From NCBI GenBank assembly GCA_927362715.1, contig CAKMIX010000013.1, positions 1 to 64,000 of the forward strand: DNA of 64,000 nucleotides, in the 5' to 3' direction. The notes under the pieces are model-generated. The model ran no database searches. It was not told the DNA's origin and was given only the letters and a program-made list of their open reading frames with translations. Below are positions 52,855-62,158 of this stretch, piece after piece (the first letter of the stretch is position 1; each line of letters begins with the position of its first letter). The translations under genes and the position numbers were made by a program. This stretch comes from an uncultured Clostridia bacterium. GTDB lineage: Bacteria; Bacillota; Clostridia; Oscillospirales; Acutalibacteraceae.

Positions 52855-54569
52855 GACACCGCCTCGCTTTCCGAAAGCTGTGAATCGCAGATCTCGCGGT
52901 ACAGCTCATTTTCCGTATACAGCGCTTGGTGTGTACCGATACCGCGCACCTCGCCGTCATCGAGCAAAATGATCTTGTCGGCGTTTCGCACGGTGCTTAC
53001 GCGCTGGGCGACATACAGCACGGTTTTGCCGCGCAGCTCTTTGGAAACGGCGCTGCGCATGTTGGCGTCCGTCGCGTAGTCGAGCGCGCTGGAGGAATCG
53101 TCGAAGATCAAAATCTCCGGGTCGCCTACAAGCGCGCGCGCCACGCAAAGGCGCTGGCGCTGCCCGCCCGAAAAGTTTTTGCCGCCCTCCTCGACGGGCG
53201 CATCAAGGCCCTCCGGGAGCTTGTCCACAAATTCGCTGCACTGCGCAATGCGAAGCGCCTGCCGCAGGGCTTCATCCGAAATGTCCCGTTTGCCGCACAG
53301 CAAATTTTCGCGCACCGTGCCCTGGAACAGCCGGCTTCCCTGCGACACGATGTGCACCGCACCGCGCAGCGCCGCAAACGTGCAGTCGCGCACATCCCGG
53401 CCGAAGATCCGCACCTCGCCTCCGGTCACATCGTGCAGCCGCATTAAAAGATTCACAAGCACGGATTTTCCCGCGCCCGTGCCGCCGATGATGCCGACGG
53501 TCTCGCCGCGCTCTATGGTGAAATCAATGTTAGAAAGCAGCTTTTCTTCCGACCCTGCGAACGAAAAGTCCACATGCCGCACCTCTACGGCAGGGGCGTT
53601 TTCGTCAAATGTCTCTTCTGTGCCCTCGTGCATGGTAGGCTCTGCGGCGAGCACCTCCTTGACACGGTCTATGCTTGCGCCTGCCTTGGTAAAGACGACG
53701 ATCACGTTGGCGAATACGATGATGGAAAGCAGGATCTGCGTCATGTAATTTGTCAGCGCAATGATCTCGCCCTGTGTCAGCGACCCGGCGTTCACCTTGA
53801 ACCCGCCGAACACCAAAAGCGCCGCAATGCCGAGGTTGATGACGGCAAAGGTCAGGGGATTGAGGTAAGCGTTGAGTTTAGCTACGCGCATGCAAACACG
53901 TGTAAGCGCTTCGTTGCCGTCGGCAAAACGCTTCGTTTCATGTGCCTGGCGCACAAACGCGCGGATCACGCGCACGCCCGAAAGATTTTCCCCCGTAATA
54001 CGCAAAAGCCCGTCGAGCTTTTTCTGGATCTTTTTGTACAGCGGCAGCGAACGGCTCAAAACATAATACATAATCCCGCTTACAAGAAAGCCTGCAATAA
54101 AGAAGATGACGGACATCCGAAGATCCAGCGCCATCGCCATAATGAGCGACCCTGCGATGAGAAACGGTGAGCGGAACACCAGCCGAATGAGCATCGCCAC
54201 GCCGGACTGAATTTGGTTGACATCGTTGGTGATGCGTGTAATGAGCGTCGCGTTGGAGAATTGTGCGCGGTCGGCGCAGGAAAGCGTATGGATCTTGTGC
54301 AGCAGATCACGCCGCAGCGCCGTGCCTACGCCCTGCTGCGCAACGGCGGCACAGTATTGGCAGATCACGGCAAAGCCCAGGCCCGCCGCGCCCAAAAGCA
54401 CCATGAGCCCGCCCATTTTAAGAATGTACGGCACGTCGCCGTTTTGTACGCCGACATCCACGATGCGTGCCATGACAAGCGGCACTAAAAGTTCTAAGAT
54501 CGCCTCGGTCAGTTTGCAGGCGGGCCCCAAAATAAATTCTTTTTTATAGAGCATGTAGTATTTTCGCAT
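52851..54569 (-). CDS. ABC exporter half-transporter, degenerate NBD subunit
   Basis: A 572-residue partner subunit. Walker A is GGTGAGKSV, the signature FSGGQRQR is intact, but Walker B reads FDDSSSALD (Glu replaced by Asp) and the switch residue is Gln (AQRVST). Together with its partner's weak signature this leaves one competent ATP site. The family and gene order match the marR-linked pair at 23446-27022, but no regulator gene adjoins this one. The GGAG ribosome site stands before ATG 54569. Confidence 0.9.
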   Translation of the reverse strand: MRKYYMLYKKEFILGPACKLTEAILELLVPLVMARIVDVGVQNGDVPYILKMGGLMVLLGAAGLGFAVICQYCAAVAQQGVGTALRRDLLHKIHTLSCADRAQFSNATLITRITNDVNQIQSGVAMLIRLVFRSPFLIAGSLIMAMALDLRMSVIFFIAGFLVSGIMYYVLSRSLPLYKKIQKKLDGLLRITGENLSGVRVIRAFVRQAHETKRFADGNEALTRVCMRVAKLNAYLNPLTFAVINLGIAALLVFGGFKVNAGSLTQGEIIALTNYMTQILLSIIVFANVIVVFTKAGASIDRVKEVLAAEPTMHEGTEETFDENAPAVEVRHVDFSFAGSEEKLLSNIDFTIERGETVGIIGGTGAGKSVLVNLLMRLHDVTGGEVRIFGRDVRDCTFAALRGAVHIVSQGSRLFQGTVRENLLCGKRDISDEALRQALRIAQCSEFVDKLPEGLDAPVEEGGKNFSGGQRQRLCVARALVGDPEILIFDDSSSALDYATDANMRSAVSKELRGKTVLYVAQRVSTVRNADKIILLDDGEVRGIGTHQALYTENELYREICDSQLSESEAVS

Positions 54570-54598
54570 ACGTTCAACTCCGTCAATACCTTTGCATT

Positions 54599-54626
54599 AG
54601 TATACCATTTTCTGCGATTTTTTCAA
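54599..54626 (-). promoter_or_regulatory. Promoter of the second ABC exporter operon
   Basis: On the minus strand TTGAAA (54626-54621), 16-base spacer, TATACT (54604-54599). Confidence 0.65.
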
Positions 54627-54677
54627 GGTATCCGGAATACAAATGGAAAAGGAGCAACAGCTAAGGAGGGGCGTGCT

Positions 54678-55097
54678 ATGCAAAAACGGACGCGGCGAAT
54701 ATTCGCGCTGCTCTGTGCCGGTGTGCTGGCTGTTATGGGCGTTTTCAGCGGACTGCATTTCGGCTGCACCTTTCCGATCCTATTGGAAGATGCCGAGCAC
54801 GGTACGATCTATTGCACAAAATCGCGCGCCCGTCTGTTTTCCTCGGCAGTCATCTGCCTTTACCCGGAACAGGGATTTACCATAGAACGTGTGACCGTCA
54901 ACGGGGAGGATCAAACCGAAAAACTGCAACGTGACCGCCTGACGCTGCGCTTCATCCACGGGGAGATCGTGGTGCACGCCAGCTTTAAAAAAACAGGCGG
55001 GCAGGCCGCCTTTGACGCGGTATTCGTCGCAAAGGAAAACAGTTCCGCAGGATATGCGGAACCGTTTTCGGAAGCATATATGCAGGAAAGGCTTTAG
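54678..55097 (+). CDS. Small membrane-anchored or exported protein, unknown function
   Basis: A 139-residue protein with a basic N-terminus and one hydrophobic segment (residues ~8-30) that could be a signal peptide or anchor. The rest is beta-rich; GFTIERVTVNGEDQTEKL followed by LTLRFIHGEIVVHASFKK resembles the repeat units seen in bacterial surface proteins, where a Gly-rich turn and VNG recur, but no family is certain. AAGGAGGGG precedes the ATG. It is divergent from the ABC exporter and overlaps the end of the OPA transporter gene tail to tail by 4 bases. Confidence 0.65.
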   Translation: MQKRTRRIFALLCAGVLAVMGVFSGLHFGCTFPILLEDAEHGTIYCTKSRARLFSSAVICLYPEQGFTIERVTVNGEDQTEKLQRDRLTLRFIHGEIVVHASFKKTGGQAAFDAVFVAKENSSAGYAEPFSEAYMQERL

Positions 55098-56365
55098 GCA
55101 TCCGCGTCGTCGCTTTGCATAAACCGTTTCCAAAGGGGCGAAGCGGCGACGGAGAACAGCAATGCGATCACAGCGATCAGGATCCACATCCAGAAAAGCA
55201 GATCCCAGCCGTCCCGGCGCTCTAAAAGCGCGCCGGCAAGCAGGTTGAGCGCCCCGCAGCCTACATAAGCGGCGGCGTTTAAAAAACCCGCTATGGTGCT
55301 GACACGTCCGGTTTTGGAAAAATGCAGGGGAACGATCGTGATATACATAACGTTGATCGCAAACATGCAGTTTGTGACCACCGCCATACTCACTAAAGAA
55401 AGCACAAGGCTGCTGCTCCCGAACAGCCGCAGCAGGAGCAGGAAAACAGCCGCGATCGCAAAGAAAATGACGGCAGTAAGCGGTTCATTGCGTACACGGC
55501 GGTTGATCGCTTTGGCAAACCATGCACCGGTTACGTTGATGATGGGCAGCAGCATGGTAAGCGCCAGAGAGAATACCGTGTTGGAGCCGAATTCGCTGGT
55601 GAAAAAGGTCGGCACCCATTGCGTGACGCTGTCCTTGAGCGTGCCTTGGATGACGATCGGCACAAGCAGCAAAAGCGCGCCGCTTGACGCCATAAGCAAA
55701 AAGGTTTTGCGCGCGTTCAGCGCCGTGCGTGCAGACGAGCTGTCTGCCGTTTGTACAACACGGCCTGTCTTAGAACGGAATAAGCCCCGCGTACCGAAGA
55801 TCCAAACGAGCGAAGCGGCAAGCGAAACCAATCCACAGTTTAAAAACACATAACGCCACGGCAAAAACAACAGCGTCAAAAGGCTCACGCCATAGCTCGA
55901 AAGCGTGCCGAGCGGTACGCTTGCCGCCATGTGGATGCCGAATTTATCCCGCGTAGGCGCATCAAAATTCACCGAGGCGATTTTCAGGATCGGCGACCAC
56001 ACCAGCGACTGTACCGCCCCGTTCAAGCCCCATAAGAGGAGGAAAGCGATGTAGCTTTCCGTACAGAAAAGCCCCAGGTTGCAAAGTCCGGAAACAAACA
56101 TCCCCGTAAAGATCATTCTGCGCGTATCGAGCTTGTCGCCGATCACGCCGCTGACGAGTTGCCCGAGCCCGTAGCAGATAAAAAACGCCGACGAGATATG
56201 GGCAAGCTGCCCCTCGGTGAACACGCCCTCGCGCGAGAGCTCCGGCGTAGCGGCGGAAAAGTTTAAGCGGCACACATACGTCGAGGCATATGCGATCCAG
56301 CAAAAAACAAGCGTTAAAAAATCCTGTTTGCGCTTGTAACCGAAATGCTTTTGTGTCATAATCAT
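55094..56365 (-). CDS. MFS transporter, organophosphate:phosphate antiporter (OPA) type
   Basis: A 423-residue permease with twelve predicted membrane segments. The N-terminal block KQDFLTLVFCWIAYASTYVCRLNFS with the Tyr/Arg pair, and GQLVSGVIGDKLDTRRM after the second helix, match GlpT/UhpT-like OPA transporters for phosphorylated organic compounds. The ATG at 56365 is the likely start; a second ATG is 6 bases on. Its start is only 32 bases from the divergent phosphatase-like gene, which suggests a shared regulatory region and a shared role in organic phosphate use. Confidence 0.82.
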   Translation of the reverse strand: MIMTQKHFGYKRKQDFLTLVFCWIAYASTYVCRLNFSAATPELSREGVFTEGQLAHISSAFFICYGLGQLVSGVIGDKLDTRRMIFTGMFVSGLCNLGLFCTESYIAFLLLWGLNGAVQSLVWSPILKIASVNFDAPTRDKFGIHMAASVPLGTLSSYGVSLLTLLFLPWRYVFLNCGLVSLAASLVWIFGTRGLFRSKTGRVVQTADSSSARTALNARKTFLLMASSGALLLLVPIVIQGTLKDSVTQWVPTFFTSEFGSNTVFSLALTMLLPIINVTGAWFAKAINRRVRNEPLTAVIFFAIAAVFLLLLRLFGSSSLVLSLVSMAVVTNCMFAINVMYITIVPLHFSKTGRVSTIAGFLNAAAYVGCGALNLLAGALLERRDGWDLLFWMWILIAVIALLFSVAASPLWKRFMQSDDADA

Positions 56366-56397
56366 GGGTGCAGACCCCAATAAAGGAGTATTTTCAA

Positions 56398-57294
56398 ATG
56401 GGACTTTTTCAAAAACGCAGGGATGCCGCATATCTTCAAAGACTGGATACGCGCGGCGTATTTGATAATACCACAAAAAACGCGCTGCCGCAAACAATAA
56501 TTGCAAAAATTGTGCAAAACCATTTCGCTTCGCCAAACGGCAAAACGCCGAAAGCGCTGCTGATCGGCTTTGACGGCGCGCGCGCCGACAGTATGCACCT
56601 GCTCGTAAAAAGCGAGGATGAAGCGGTGACGGGCAAGCTGTTTACTTCGGCTTACAGCGCGGTCAATACGCTAAAAGCGGAAGGCGGGCTGTATTTGAGC
56701 TTTGCGGGCGGCGTGCCCGAAAATCCGCAGGAGACCTCCACTGCGCAGGGCTGGGCGGCGATCCTGACGGGCGTTTGGGGCGACGACAACGGCGTGAAGC
56801 GGCACGTCCCCTTAAAAACGGACTGCCCCACCGTTTTGCGCAGCCTTGCGGAAAACGGAAAAAAAGCCGCCTTCCTTGCGGAGTGGGCGGACCATTTTAC
56901 GATCACCTATAAAGAAGAAATACGCATGGCGGAAGAGAAAAAACTGCCGCTTTGTTTTCGAAAATATGCGGATGACGCGGCGCTTGCGCAAGCCTTCTCC
57001 GAGCATATCGCGGGCGACACCGACTGTATTTTCGGGATCTTTGAAGCGCCGGATTATAATGGCCATACCACGGGCTTCGGCGCGCGGAATTACCGCTATG
57101 CCGCAGGGGTCATGCACCTGGACAATCTGGCGTATCGCTTGATGGAAGAGGTACGCGCGCGCCCGACCTACGAAAAAGAGGATTGGCTCGTGCTCATCCC
57201 CTCCGACCACGGCGGCCATGGCCGCCGGCACGGCACGCAGCAGATGTATGATCGCATGACTTTCATCGCGTGCAATCAGCCGATCAAGGGCTGA
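56398..57294 (+). CDS. Alkaline-phosphatase superfamily hydrolase
   Basis: A 298-residue cytoplasmic protein of the phosphodiesterase/phosphopentomutase/sulfatase fold. Metal and nucleophile motifs are in order: GFDGARAD (first Asp), STAQGWAAILTG (nucleophile Thr or Ser), FEAPDYNGHTTGFG (Asp and His) and IPSDHGGHGRRHG (Asp, His, His). The exact substrate is not clear; phosphodiester or phosphonate bonds are likely. The ATG at 56398 has AAAGGAG ahead. It is divergent from the OPA-type transporter. Confidence 0.83.
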   Translation: MGLFQKRRDAAYLQRLDTRGVFDNTTKNALPQTIIAKIVQNHFASPNGKTPKALLIGFDGARADSMHLLVKSEDEAVTGKLFTSAYSAVNTLKAEGGLYLSFAGGVPENPQETSTAQGWAAILTGVWGDDNGVKRHVPLKTDCPTVLRSLAENGKKAAFLAEWADHFTITYKEEIRMAEEKKLPLCFRKYADDAALAQAFSEHIAGDTDCIFGIFEAPDYNGHTTGFGARNYRYAAGVMHLDNLAYRLMEEVRARPTYEKEDWLVLIPSDHGGHGRRHGTQQMYDRMTFIACNQPIKG

Positions 57295-57309
57295 TCGCAC
57301 CATACAGCT

Positions 57310-58641
57310 TTATGAAGAGGCGTTTTCTGTCCAAAACGACAGCAAAGCGCCTTTTTCGTTTGGGCAGCGCTCTTCGATCACGGCGTCCAGCAGCCAATCA
57401 AGCGTTTTGCGCAGTCCTGCGCCCGCCGGTACGCCGGCAGCAAGCAAATCATCGCCGTTAACGGCAAGCGAATGCAGAGAAACGCAATCGCCGTTTTCCA
57501 AAATCTCCGTAAGGAAGCGTTCCATATTGGCGAGTTTCCCGTCGATGGCGTGCGGCTGGGCTTTTCCGCGGCAATCGGCGCGCTTGATCGCGATGAGTGC
57601 ACGGTAGTCTTCTTCACCGAGGCTTGCCAGCAGCTTTTTTGCCTGCAAGCGACCCGGCGGGGCTTTTGTATCGTGGATCTCTACAAGCCGCGTTACGTGC
57701 CGCACGGTTTTGTTCGAGAAGCGCAGACGCCGCAGGATCTGTTCGGTCAAGCTTGCACTGACGGCGGCATGTCCCTTGAAATGCGCTATGCCGTTTTCGT
57801 CTACACGGCGGCAGGCGGGCTTGCCGAAATCGTGAAAGAACATACAAAGCCGCAGCGCTTCCTGCTGCGGTGCGGCGTCCAGCGCGGCGAGCGTGTGGTG
57901 AAATACGTCGTAGCAGTGATACGGTGTGTTTTGCGCACAGCCGATCAGTGCGGAAAGCTCCGGCAGAAAAACCTTCAAAACGGCAGAAAAGCGGTCTATC
58001 GCTGCCCCGGCATGCTTGCCGCATAACAGCTTTGTAAATTCTTCGCGGATACGCTCGGCGGCAATGTGTTCCAAAAGCGCACGGGTATTTAAGATCGCCT
58101 CGGCAGTCTTTGGCTCCACCGAAAATCCAAGCGTCGCAGCGAAGCGGACTCCGCGCAAAATGCGCAGCGCATCCTCGCGAAACCGCCGCTCCGGCTCGCC
58201 GACAGCGCGCAGTACGCCGTCGTTTAGATCCTTTAAGCCGTCAAAAAGATCGACCACACCGCTTTGCTCGTTCCAGCAAAGTGTGTTGACCGTAAAATCG
58301 CGCCGCGCAAGATCCTCGCGCAAATTTCGCGAAAAGGTCACGCTTTGCGGATGGCGCGCATCCTTGTAATCGCCGTCTATGCGGTAGGTGGTGATCTCCA
58401 GAGACATGCCGTCCAAAAGCACCGTTACCGTACCGTGACGCAGCCCCGTTTCTACAAGGCGGCAGTCCGAAAAGACCGTTTCGACCTCCGAGGGGAGCGC
58501 GGCAGTCGTGATGTCCCAATCCCCGGGCGTTTTCCCGAGCAGGCAGTCGCGCACACATCCGCCCACGGCAAACGCTTCAAAGCCGCTGCCCGAGAGCCTT
58601 TGCAGCGCCGTGCGCACCTGCTTCGGCGCATCGATCCGCAT
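57310..58641 (-). CDS. cca: CCA-adding tRNA nucleotidyltransferase
   Basis: Adds or repairs the 3' CCA of tRNAs. The 443-residue protein has the class II polymerase head with VGGCVRD and DWDITT (catalytic Asp pair), the RRDFTVN motif, the RRFREDALRILRGVRFAA neck helix, and a C-terminal HD domain (HHTLAALD, FHDFGKP) that gives phosphatase or repair activity. It starts at ATG 58641 with AAAGGAGG 7 bases ahead. Confidence 0.94.
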   Translation of the reverse strand: MRIDAPKQVRTALQRLSGSGFEAFAVGGCVRDCLLGKTPGDWDITTAALPSEVETVFSDCRLVETGLRHGTVTVLLDGMSLEITTYRIDGDYKDARHPQSVTFSRNLREDLARRDFTVNTLCWNEQSGVVDLFDGLKDLNDGVLRAVGEPERRFREDALRILRGVRFAATLGFSVEPKTAEAILNTRALLEHIAAERIREEFTKLLCGKHAGAAIDRFSAVLKVFLPELSALIGCAQNTPYHCYDVFHHTLAALDAAPQQEALRLCMFFHDFGKPACRRVDENGIAHFKGHAAVSASLTEQILRRLRFSNKTVRHVTRLVEIHDTKAPPGRLQAKKLLASLGEEDYRALIAIKRADCRGKAQPHAIDGKLANMERFLTEILENGDCVSLHSLAVNGDDLLAAGVPAGAGLRKTLDWLLDAVIEERCPNEKGALLSFWTENASS

Positions 58642-58680
58642 CCCACCGCCTCCTTTCCGAAATCAAAAAGTTTCAACCGA

Positions 58681-58709
58681 ATTGTAGCAGATTTGTCTCT
58701 CAAAATCAA
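58681..58709 (-). promoter_or_regulatory. Promoter of cca
   Basis: On the minus strand TTGATT (58709-58704), 17-base spacer, TACAAT (58686-58681). Confidence 0.65.
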
Positions 58710-58744
58710 TGCCGCAGACGTTTCGAGACGCAGGCGTTTATGGG

Positions 58745-59248
58745 TTATTTCTCTCCCGTTAACGGCAGGTAGTAGGGAATGATGCTTTCGTACCGCCCGT
58801 CAGGCATATGGAACCCGCCCGGTATTTCGCCGAGCTCTGCAAAGCCGAGCTTTTGATACAAACGCCGCGCCGCCGTGTTGGTCTTGACCACGGCGTTGAA
58901 CTGTAAAATGCGAAAGCCCAATTGCCGTGCCTGCACAATGCAGTCACGTACCAAAAGCTCGCCTGCGCCTTTTCCGCGGGCTGCAGCGCGCACGGCATAG
59001 CTCGCGTTGCAGATGTGCCCGCAGCGCCCGACGTTATTCGGATGCAAAATATAAAGACCCAAAAGCTCGCCTGTTTCGGTATCCTCCGCGACGCCGCAGT
59101 AGGATTGCTCGCCGAAAAACACGCTGCCCGTATGGATGTCGAGCTTGCTTGTCTGCGGGAAGGCGTCGCCGCTTTCCACGATTTCATTCCAAACCGAACA
59201 CATGGCCAAGAGGTCTGTTTTTTTCTGCTTTCGTATTCGGATCTGCAT
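58745..59248 (-). CDS. GNAT family N-acetyltransferase
   Basis: A 167-residue acetyl-CoA transferase. The acetyl-CoA loop is seen as VRAAARGKGAGELLVRDCI (~88-106), preceded by GLYILHPNN and followed by ILQFNAVVKTNTAARRLYQKLGF, the usual beta5-alpha4 region. The substrate is unknown. A GGAGG ribosome site precedes ATG 59248. Confidence 0.88.
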   Translation of the reverse strand: MQIRIRKQKKTDLLAMCSVWNEIVESGDAFPQTSKLDIHTGSVFFGEQSYCGVAEDTETGELLGLYILHPNNVGRCGHICNASYAVRAAARGKGAGELLVRDCIVQARQLGFRILQFNAVVKTNTAARRLYQKLGFAELGEIPGGFHMPDGRYESIIPYYLPLTGEK

Positions 59249-59280
59249 ACGATTCCTCCATTTTTCGGTTTCTTTTTAAT

Positions 59281-59309
59281 ATTGTAAAACGCAGGGCGCG
59301 TTTCGTCAA
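59281..59309 (-). promoter_or_regulatory. Promoter of the GNAT gene
   Basis: On the minus strand TTGACG (59309-59304), 17-base spacer, TACAAT (59286-59281). Confidence 0.65.
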
Positions 59310-59461
59310 TTCAAAGTGAAAAAATTCCAATTTCCTGTTTGAGAACAGACGTTTCAAAAAATGCAAGTGGACAGTTTGCAGATTTTTCACCGTTTTTTTT
59401 GGTGGTTTTCACGATTCTTTGCGTTTTGTCTGCAATCTTAGGTGAATCACGATTTTTTCTG

Positions 59462-59490
59462 TTGAAAAAAACGAAGCAGGATGTTACAAT
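59462..59490 (+). promoter_or_regulatory. Promoter of the tailed GPH-type transporter gene
   Basis: TTGAAA (59462-59467), 17-base spacer, TACAAT (59485-59490), 34 bases before the start codon. The rest of the 276-base gap holds a repeated CACGATT (about 59410 and 59450) and nothing else I recognise. Confidence 0.65.
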
Positions 59491-59524
59491 CATATAGTTA
59501 CTGAAAACGCAGGAGGCAATGCCA

Positions 59525-61969
59525 ATGAATGTAGTCGAAAAAGTCAAGGACTTTGCCGTCAAAGTCCCAACGTATTGGAAAACGCCGCCATTGGGCAGGT
59601 ACATGACGTATAAAGAGATCTGTGCCTACTCGTTCGGCGGTATCGGTGCATATTTCCTGATTTACGTTGTCCAGCAGTTGTTCCTTTCGGTCAACAACTT
59701 CATCATCGGCAGCGCCATCGGCTTGGATGCGCGGCTCATTTACATCATTTATGTCATCGCGATCATTGCGGGCTTCCCGTGCACGGCGATTCGTGCATAC
59801 ATCATCGATAACGTCCGCAACAAGAAGGGCAAATACCGCCCGTATCTCATTTCCATGGGTATTCCGACGGCGATCCTCGCTATCGGGATGGTTTGGGTCC
59901 CGTATGAAAAAATTGAAAGCCAGGTCGCCAAGGCGGTTATCATCCTTTTCTTCAACTTCGGCTTCCAGTTTTTCTATCAGTTCTTTTATGAGGCGTATGA
60001 GAACCTGGTCAAGGTTCTTTCGCCGAACACGCAGGAGCGCTCGGACGTTGCCGCGTTCAAGTCCATCGTGTATTCCATCGCACCGTCCATCGCAACGGCG
60101 ATCATGCCGCTGCTTGCACAGCTGATCACGGGCGGCAGCCTTACGAATATGCGCCTGTACCGCATTGCCTATCCGCCTATGGCGATCGTCGGCATTTTGA
60201 TGTCGATCATGGTGTATGCCAACACGCAGGAAAAGATCGTGCAGGCGAAGACGCACGTTATCCAAATCAAGTTCATCGATGCGCTGCGCTCGGTCGCCAA
60301 GAATAAGTATTTCTGGATCATCTCTCTTGCCGGCTGGATCGGCTTTCTGGAAAGCTCCTACAGCGTTATCCTCAACTGGCTGTATCAGTATAAGCACGCG
60401 GCTACCGCGCCCGAATTTACGATCATCGGGTTGATCTACGGCAACGCTTCATTCTGGGGCATGCTGTTCGCGCCCTTTGCCATCCGTCGTTACGGGAAAA
60501 AGCGTGTGCTTATCACGACCAACTTCTTAAATATTATCTTTATTGCCGCCATGTATCCTGTCATTGCGGCAGAGCCCGCACACATGATCTGGGTGGTGCT
60601 CATCTGCCTGTTCGCCAACGGCGTGGTCGGTGCGTTTGCACACATTTTAACGCCCTCTATCGATGCGGACATCCGCGACTACCAGCAGTATGTGACCGGC
60701 GAGCGCATCGACGGTATGTTCTCTACGGTGGGGCTTATCGGTCAGATCGTGACGATGGCAACCAGCAGCGTCATCCCGTTCGTGTATTCCGAAATGGGCA
60801 TCAATGAGGCAACGCTGCAAGCCAACCTGCCCGAGATCATTCAAAATGCAAATGATCCGGGATTGGATCTCACCAATATGTATAACGTTTTGTATGTGGA
60901 TGAGATCTTCGACAACATCATGCTTGTGCTCATCCTGCTTTCGGTCGTCGGCGCATTCATGAACGTCATCCCGTATTTCTTCTACGACCTGTCCGAAACG
61001 AAGCAGCGCGGCATGATCAAGGTCCTGCAGATCCGCGCCATGTTTGAGGACTACGGCAACGGCGTTTTGCAGGATAAAGATATCGTCTCCACCATCGACA
61101 GCCTCCGTGAAGCGGAAAGCTATGCGAACGCTGCGCCCAAGGAGATCACCAAGCGCGACATCAGGGCGGCGAGGAGCAAGGCGGAAAAGAAAGCCGCCAA
61201 GAAAGCATATCGGGATGCGGTCGAGTATAACCAAATGATCGAGATCTCCAAGATCGTTATGGATGAGATGAACCGCTTTACGACGGTCGAGGGCCAGGCG
61301 CAGCTGGAGGAAGCCAAGCAGGCTGTGGAAATGGGCTATGACTTCATCTATAACTTTGATCCGCAGGCTGTCAAGCGTGCAAAAGCGCTGCCGAAAGCAA
61401 CGGAAAAGGAAAAGGCCTACCGCAAGGCGGAGATTCAGCGCGCGCGTGACGCTGTCTTTGCTCGCCGCACGGCGCTGCGCAAATTCCCCAACGGTATTCA
61501 GGAATTCGACGTTTCCGTGTTTGAATCGCTGTTTGCCCGTGAGGATGCACTGAACGAAAAGATCGAGTCGCTTTACAAAGCGTATTATGCCGCAAAGAAG
61601 CAGAAAAATCAGGCGGAAGTCAATTCCCTGAAAGCGGATATCAAAGCCGCCAAGGCGGAAAAGAAGGTGCTCGACGCCGAGATCAAAAAGGCGGGCGACG
61701 AGAACGCGCTGTATACCCGCGCTGCAAAGCCCTACATTGATGCGAAAAAGCTCTTGACGCAGGCGGAAAATTACTGCCGCTTTGAAGAGATCGCAGCCAT
61801 GTATGACGACGCGAAAGTTCGCCATGAAGAAGCTTTGGCACAGGCCGCTGCGGAAGCCGAGCGCCAGAAGCAGGAAGAAAAGGCGTATGCCGCACAGCTT
61901 AAAGCACAGCGCGCCGCCGAAAAAGCCGCAAAGAAAGCGGAAAAGAAAAAAGATAAAGACGGCAAATAA
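59525..61969 (+). CDS. GPH-type MFS transporter with long charged C-terminal tail
   Basis: An 814-residue protein. Residues ~1-488 are a twelve-helix permease of the glycoside-pentoside-hexuronide/cation symporter type, with PYLISMGIPTAILAI and DIRDYQQYVTGERIDGMF as family landmarks. Residues ~489-814 form an unusual soluble tail, rich in Ala, Lys and Glu, that should be mostly helical and ends in a Lys-rich run. Typical family members are ~450-500 residues. The ATG at 59525 is chosen because the AGGAGG lies 8 bases ahead; an ATG 6 bases upstream is too close. A terminator and an AraC gene follow, so this is a single-gene unit. Confidence 0.85.
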   Translation: MNVVEKVKDFAVKVPTYWKTPPLGRYMTYKEICAYSFGGIGAYFLIYVVQQLFLSVNNFIIGSAIGLDARLIYIIYVIAIIAGFPCTAIRAYIIDNVRNKKGKYRPYLISMGIPTAILAIGMVWVPYEKIESQVAKAVIILFFNFGFQFFYQFFYEAYENLVKVLSPNTQERSDVAAFKSIVYSIAPSIATAIMPLLAQLITGGSLTNMRLYRIAYPPMAIVGILMSIMVYANTQEKIVQAKTHVIQIKFIDALRSVAKNKYFWIISLAGWIGFLESSYSVILNWLYQYKHAATAPEFTIIGLIYGNASFWGMLFAPFAIRRYGKKRVLITTNFLNIIFIAAMYPVIAAEPAHMIWVVLICLFANGVVGAFAHILTPSIDADIRDYQQYVTGERIDGMFSTVGLIGQIVTMATSSVIPFVYSEMGINEATLQANLPEIIQNANDPGLDLTNMYNVLYVDEIFDNIMLVLILLSVVGAFMNVIPYFFYDLSETKQRGMIKVLQIRAMFEDYGNGVLQDKDIVSTIDSLREAESYANAAPKEITKRDIRAARSKAEKKAAKKAYRDAVEYNQMIEISKIVMDEMNRFTTVEGQAQLEEAKQAVEMGYDFIYNFDPQAVKRAKALPKATEKEKAYRKAEIQRARDAVFARRTALRKFPNGIQEFDVSVFESLFAREDALNEKIESLYKAYYAAKKQKNQAEVNSLKADIKAAKAEKKVLDAEIKKAGDENALYTRAAKPYIDAKKLLTQAENYCRFEEIAAMYDDAKVRHEEALAQAAAEAERQKQEEKAYAAQLKAQRAAEKAAKKAEKKKDKDGK

Positions 61970-61980
61970 GAGCCGCAAAT

Positions 61981-62022
61981 GCAAAAAACGGACAGCCCGC
62001 TCAGAGCTGTCCGTTTTTGCAC
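61981..62022 (+). terminator. Intrinsic terminator after the tailed transporter
   Basis: ACGGACAGC / GCTGTCCGT stem extended by A/T pairs, followed by TTTTTGC. Confidence 0.88.
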
Positions 62023-62078
62023 AGGCGGCATGTATCGCGAGAAAATACGCAGATCTGGGAAGTATCCACAGCCTGTGC

Positions 62079-62107
62079 TTGAAAAAAGAAAAGAATTATG
62101 GTATTCT
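62079..62107 (+). promoter_or_regulatory. Promoter of the second AraC gene
   Basis: TTGAAA (62079-62084), 17-base spacer, TATTCT (62102-62107). Confidence 0.65.
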
Positions 62108-62158
62108 AAACTATTATAAAGCAATTTGTCCTTTTTCGGGGAAAATGAGGGAACCGTC

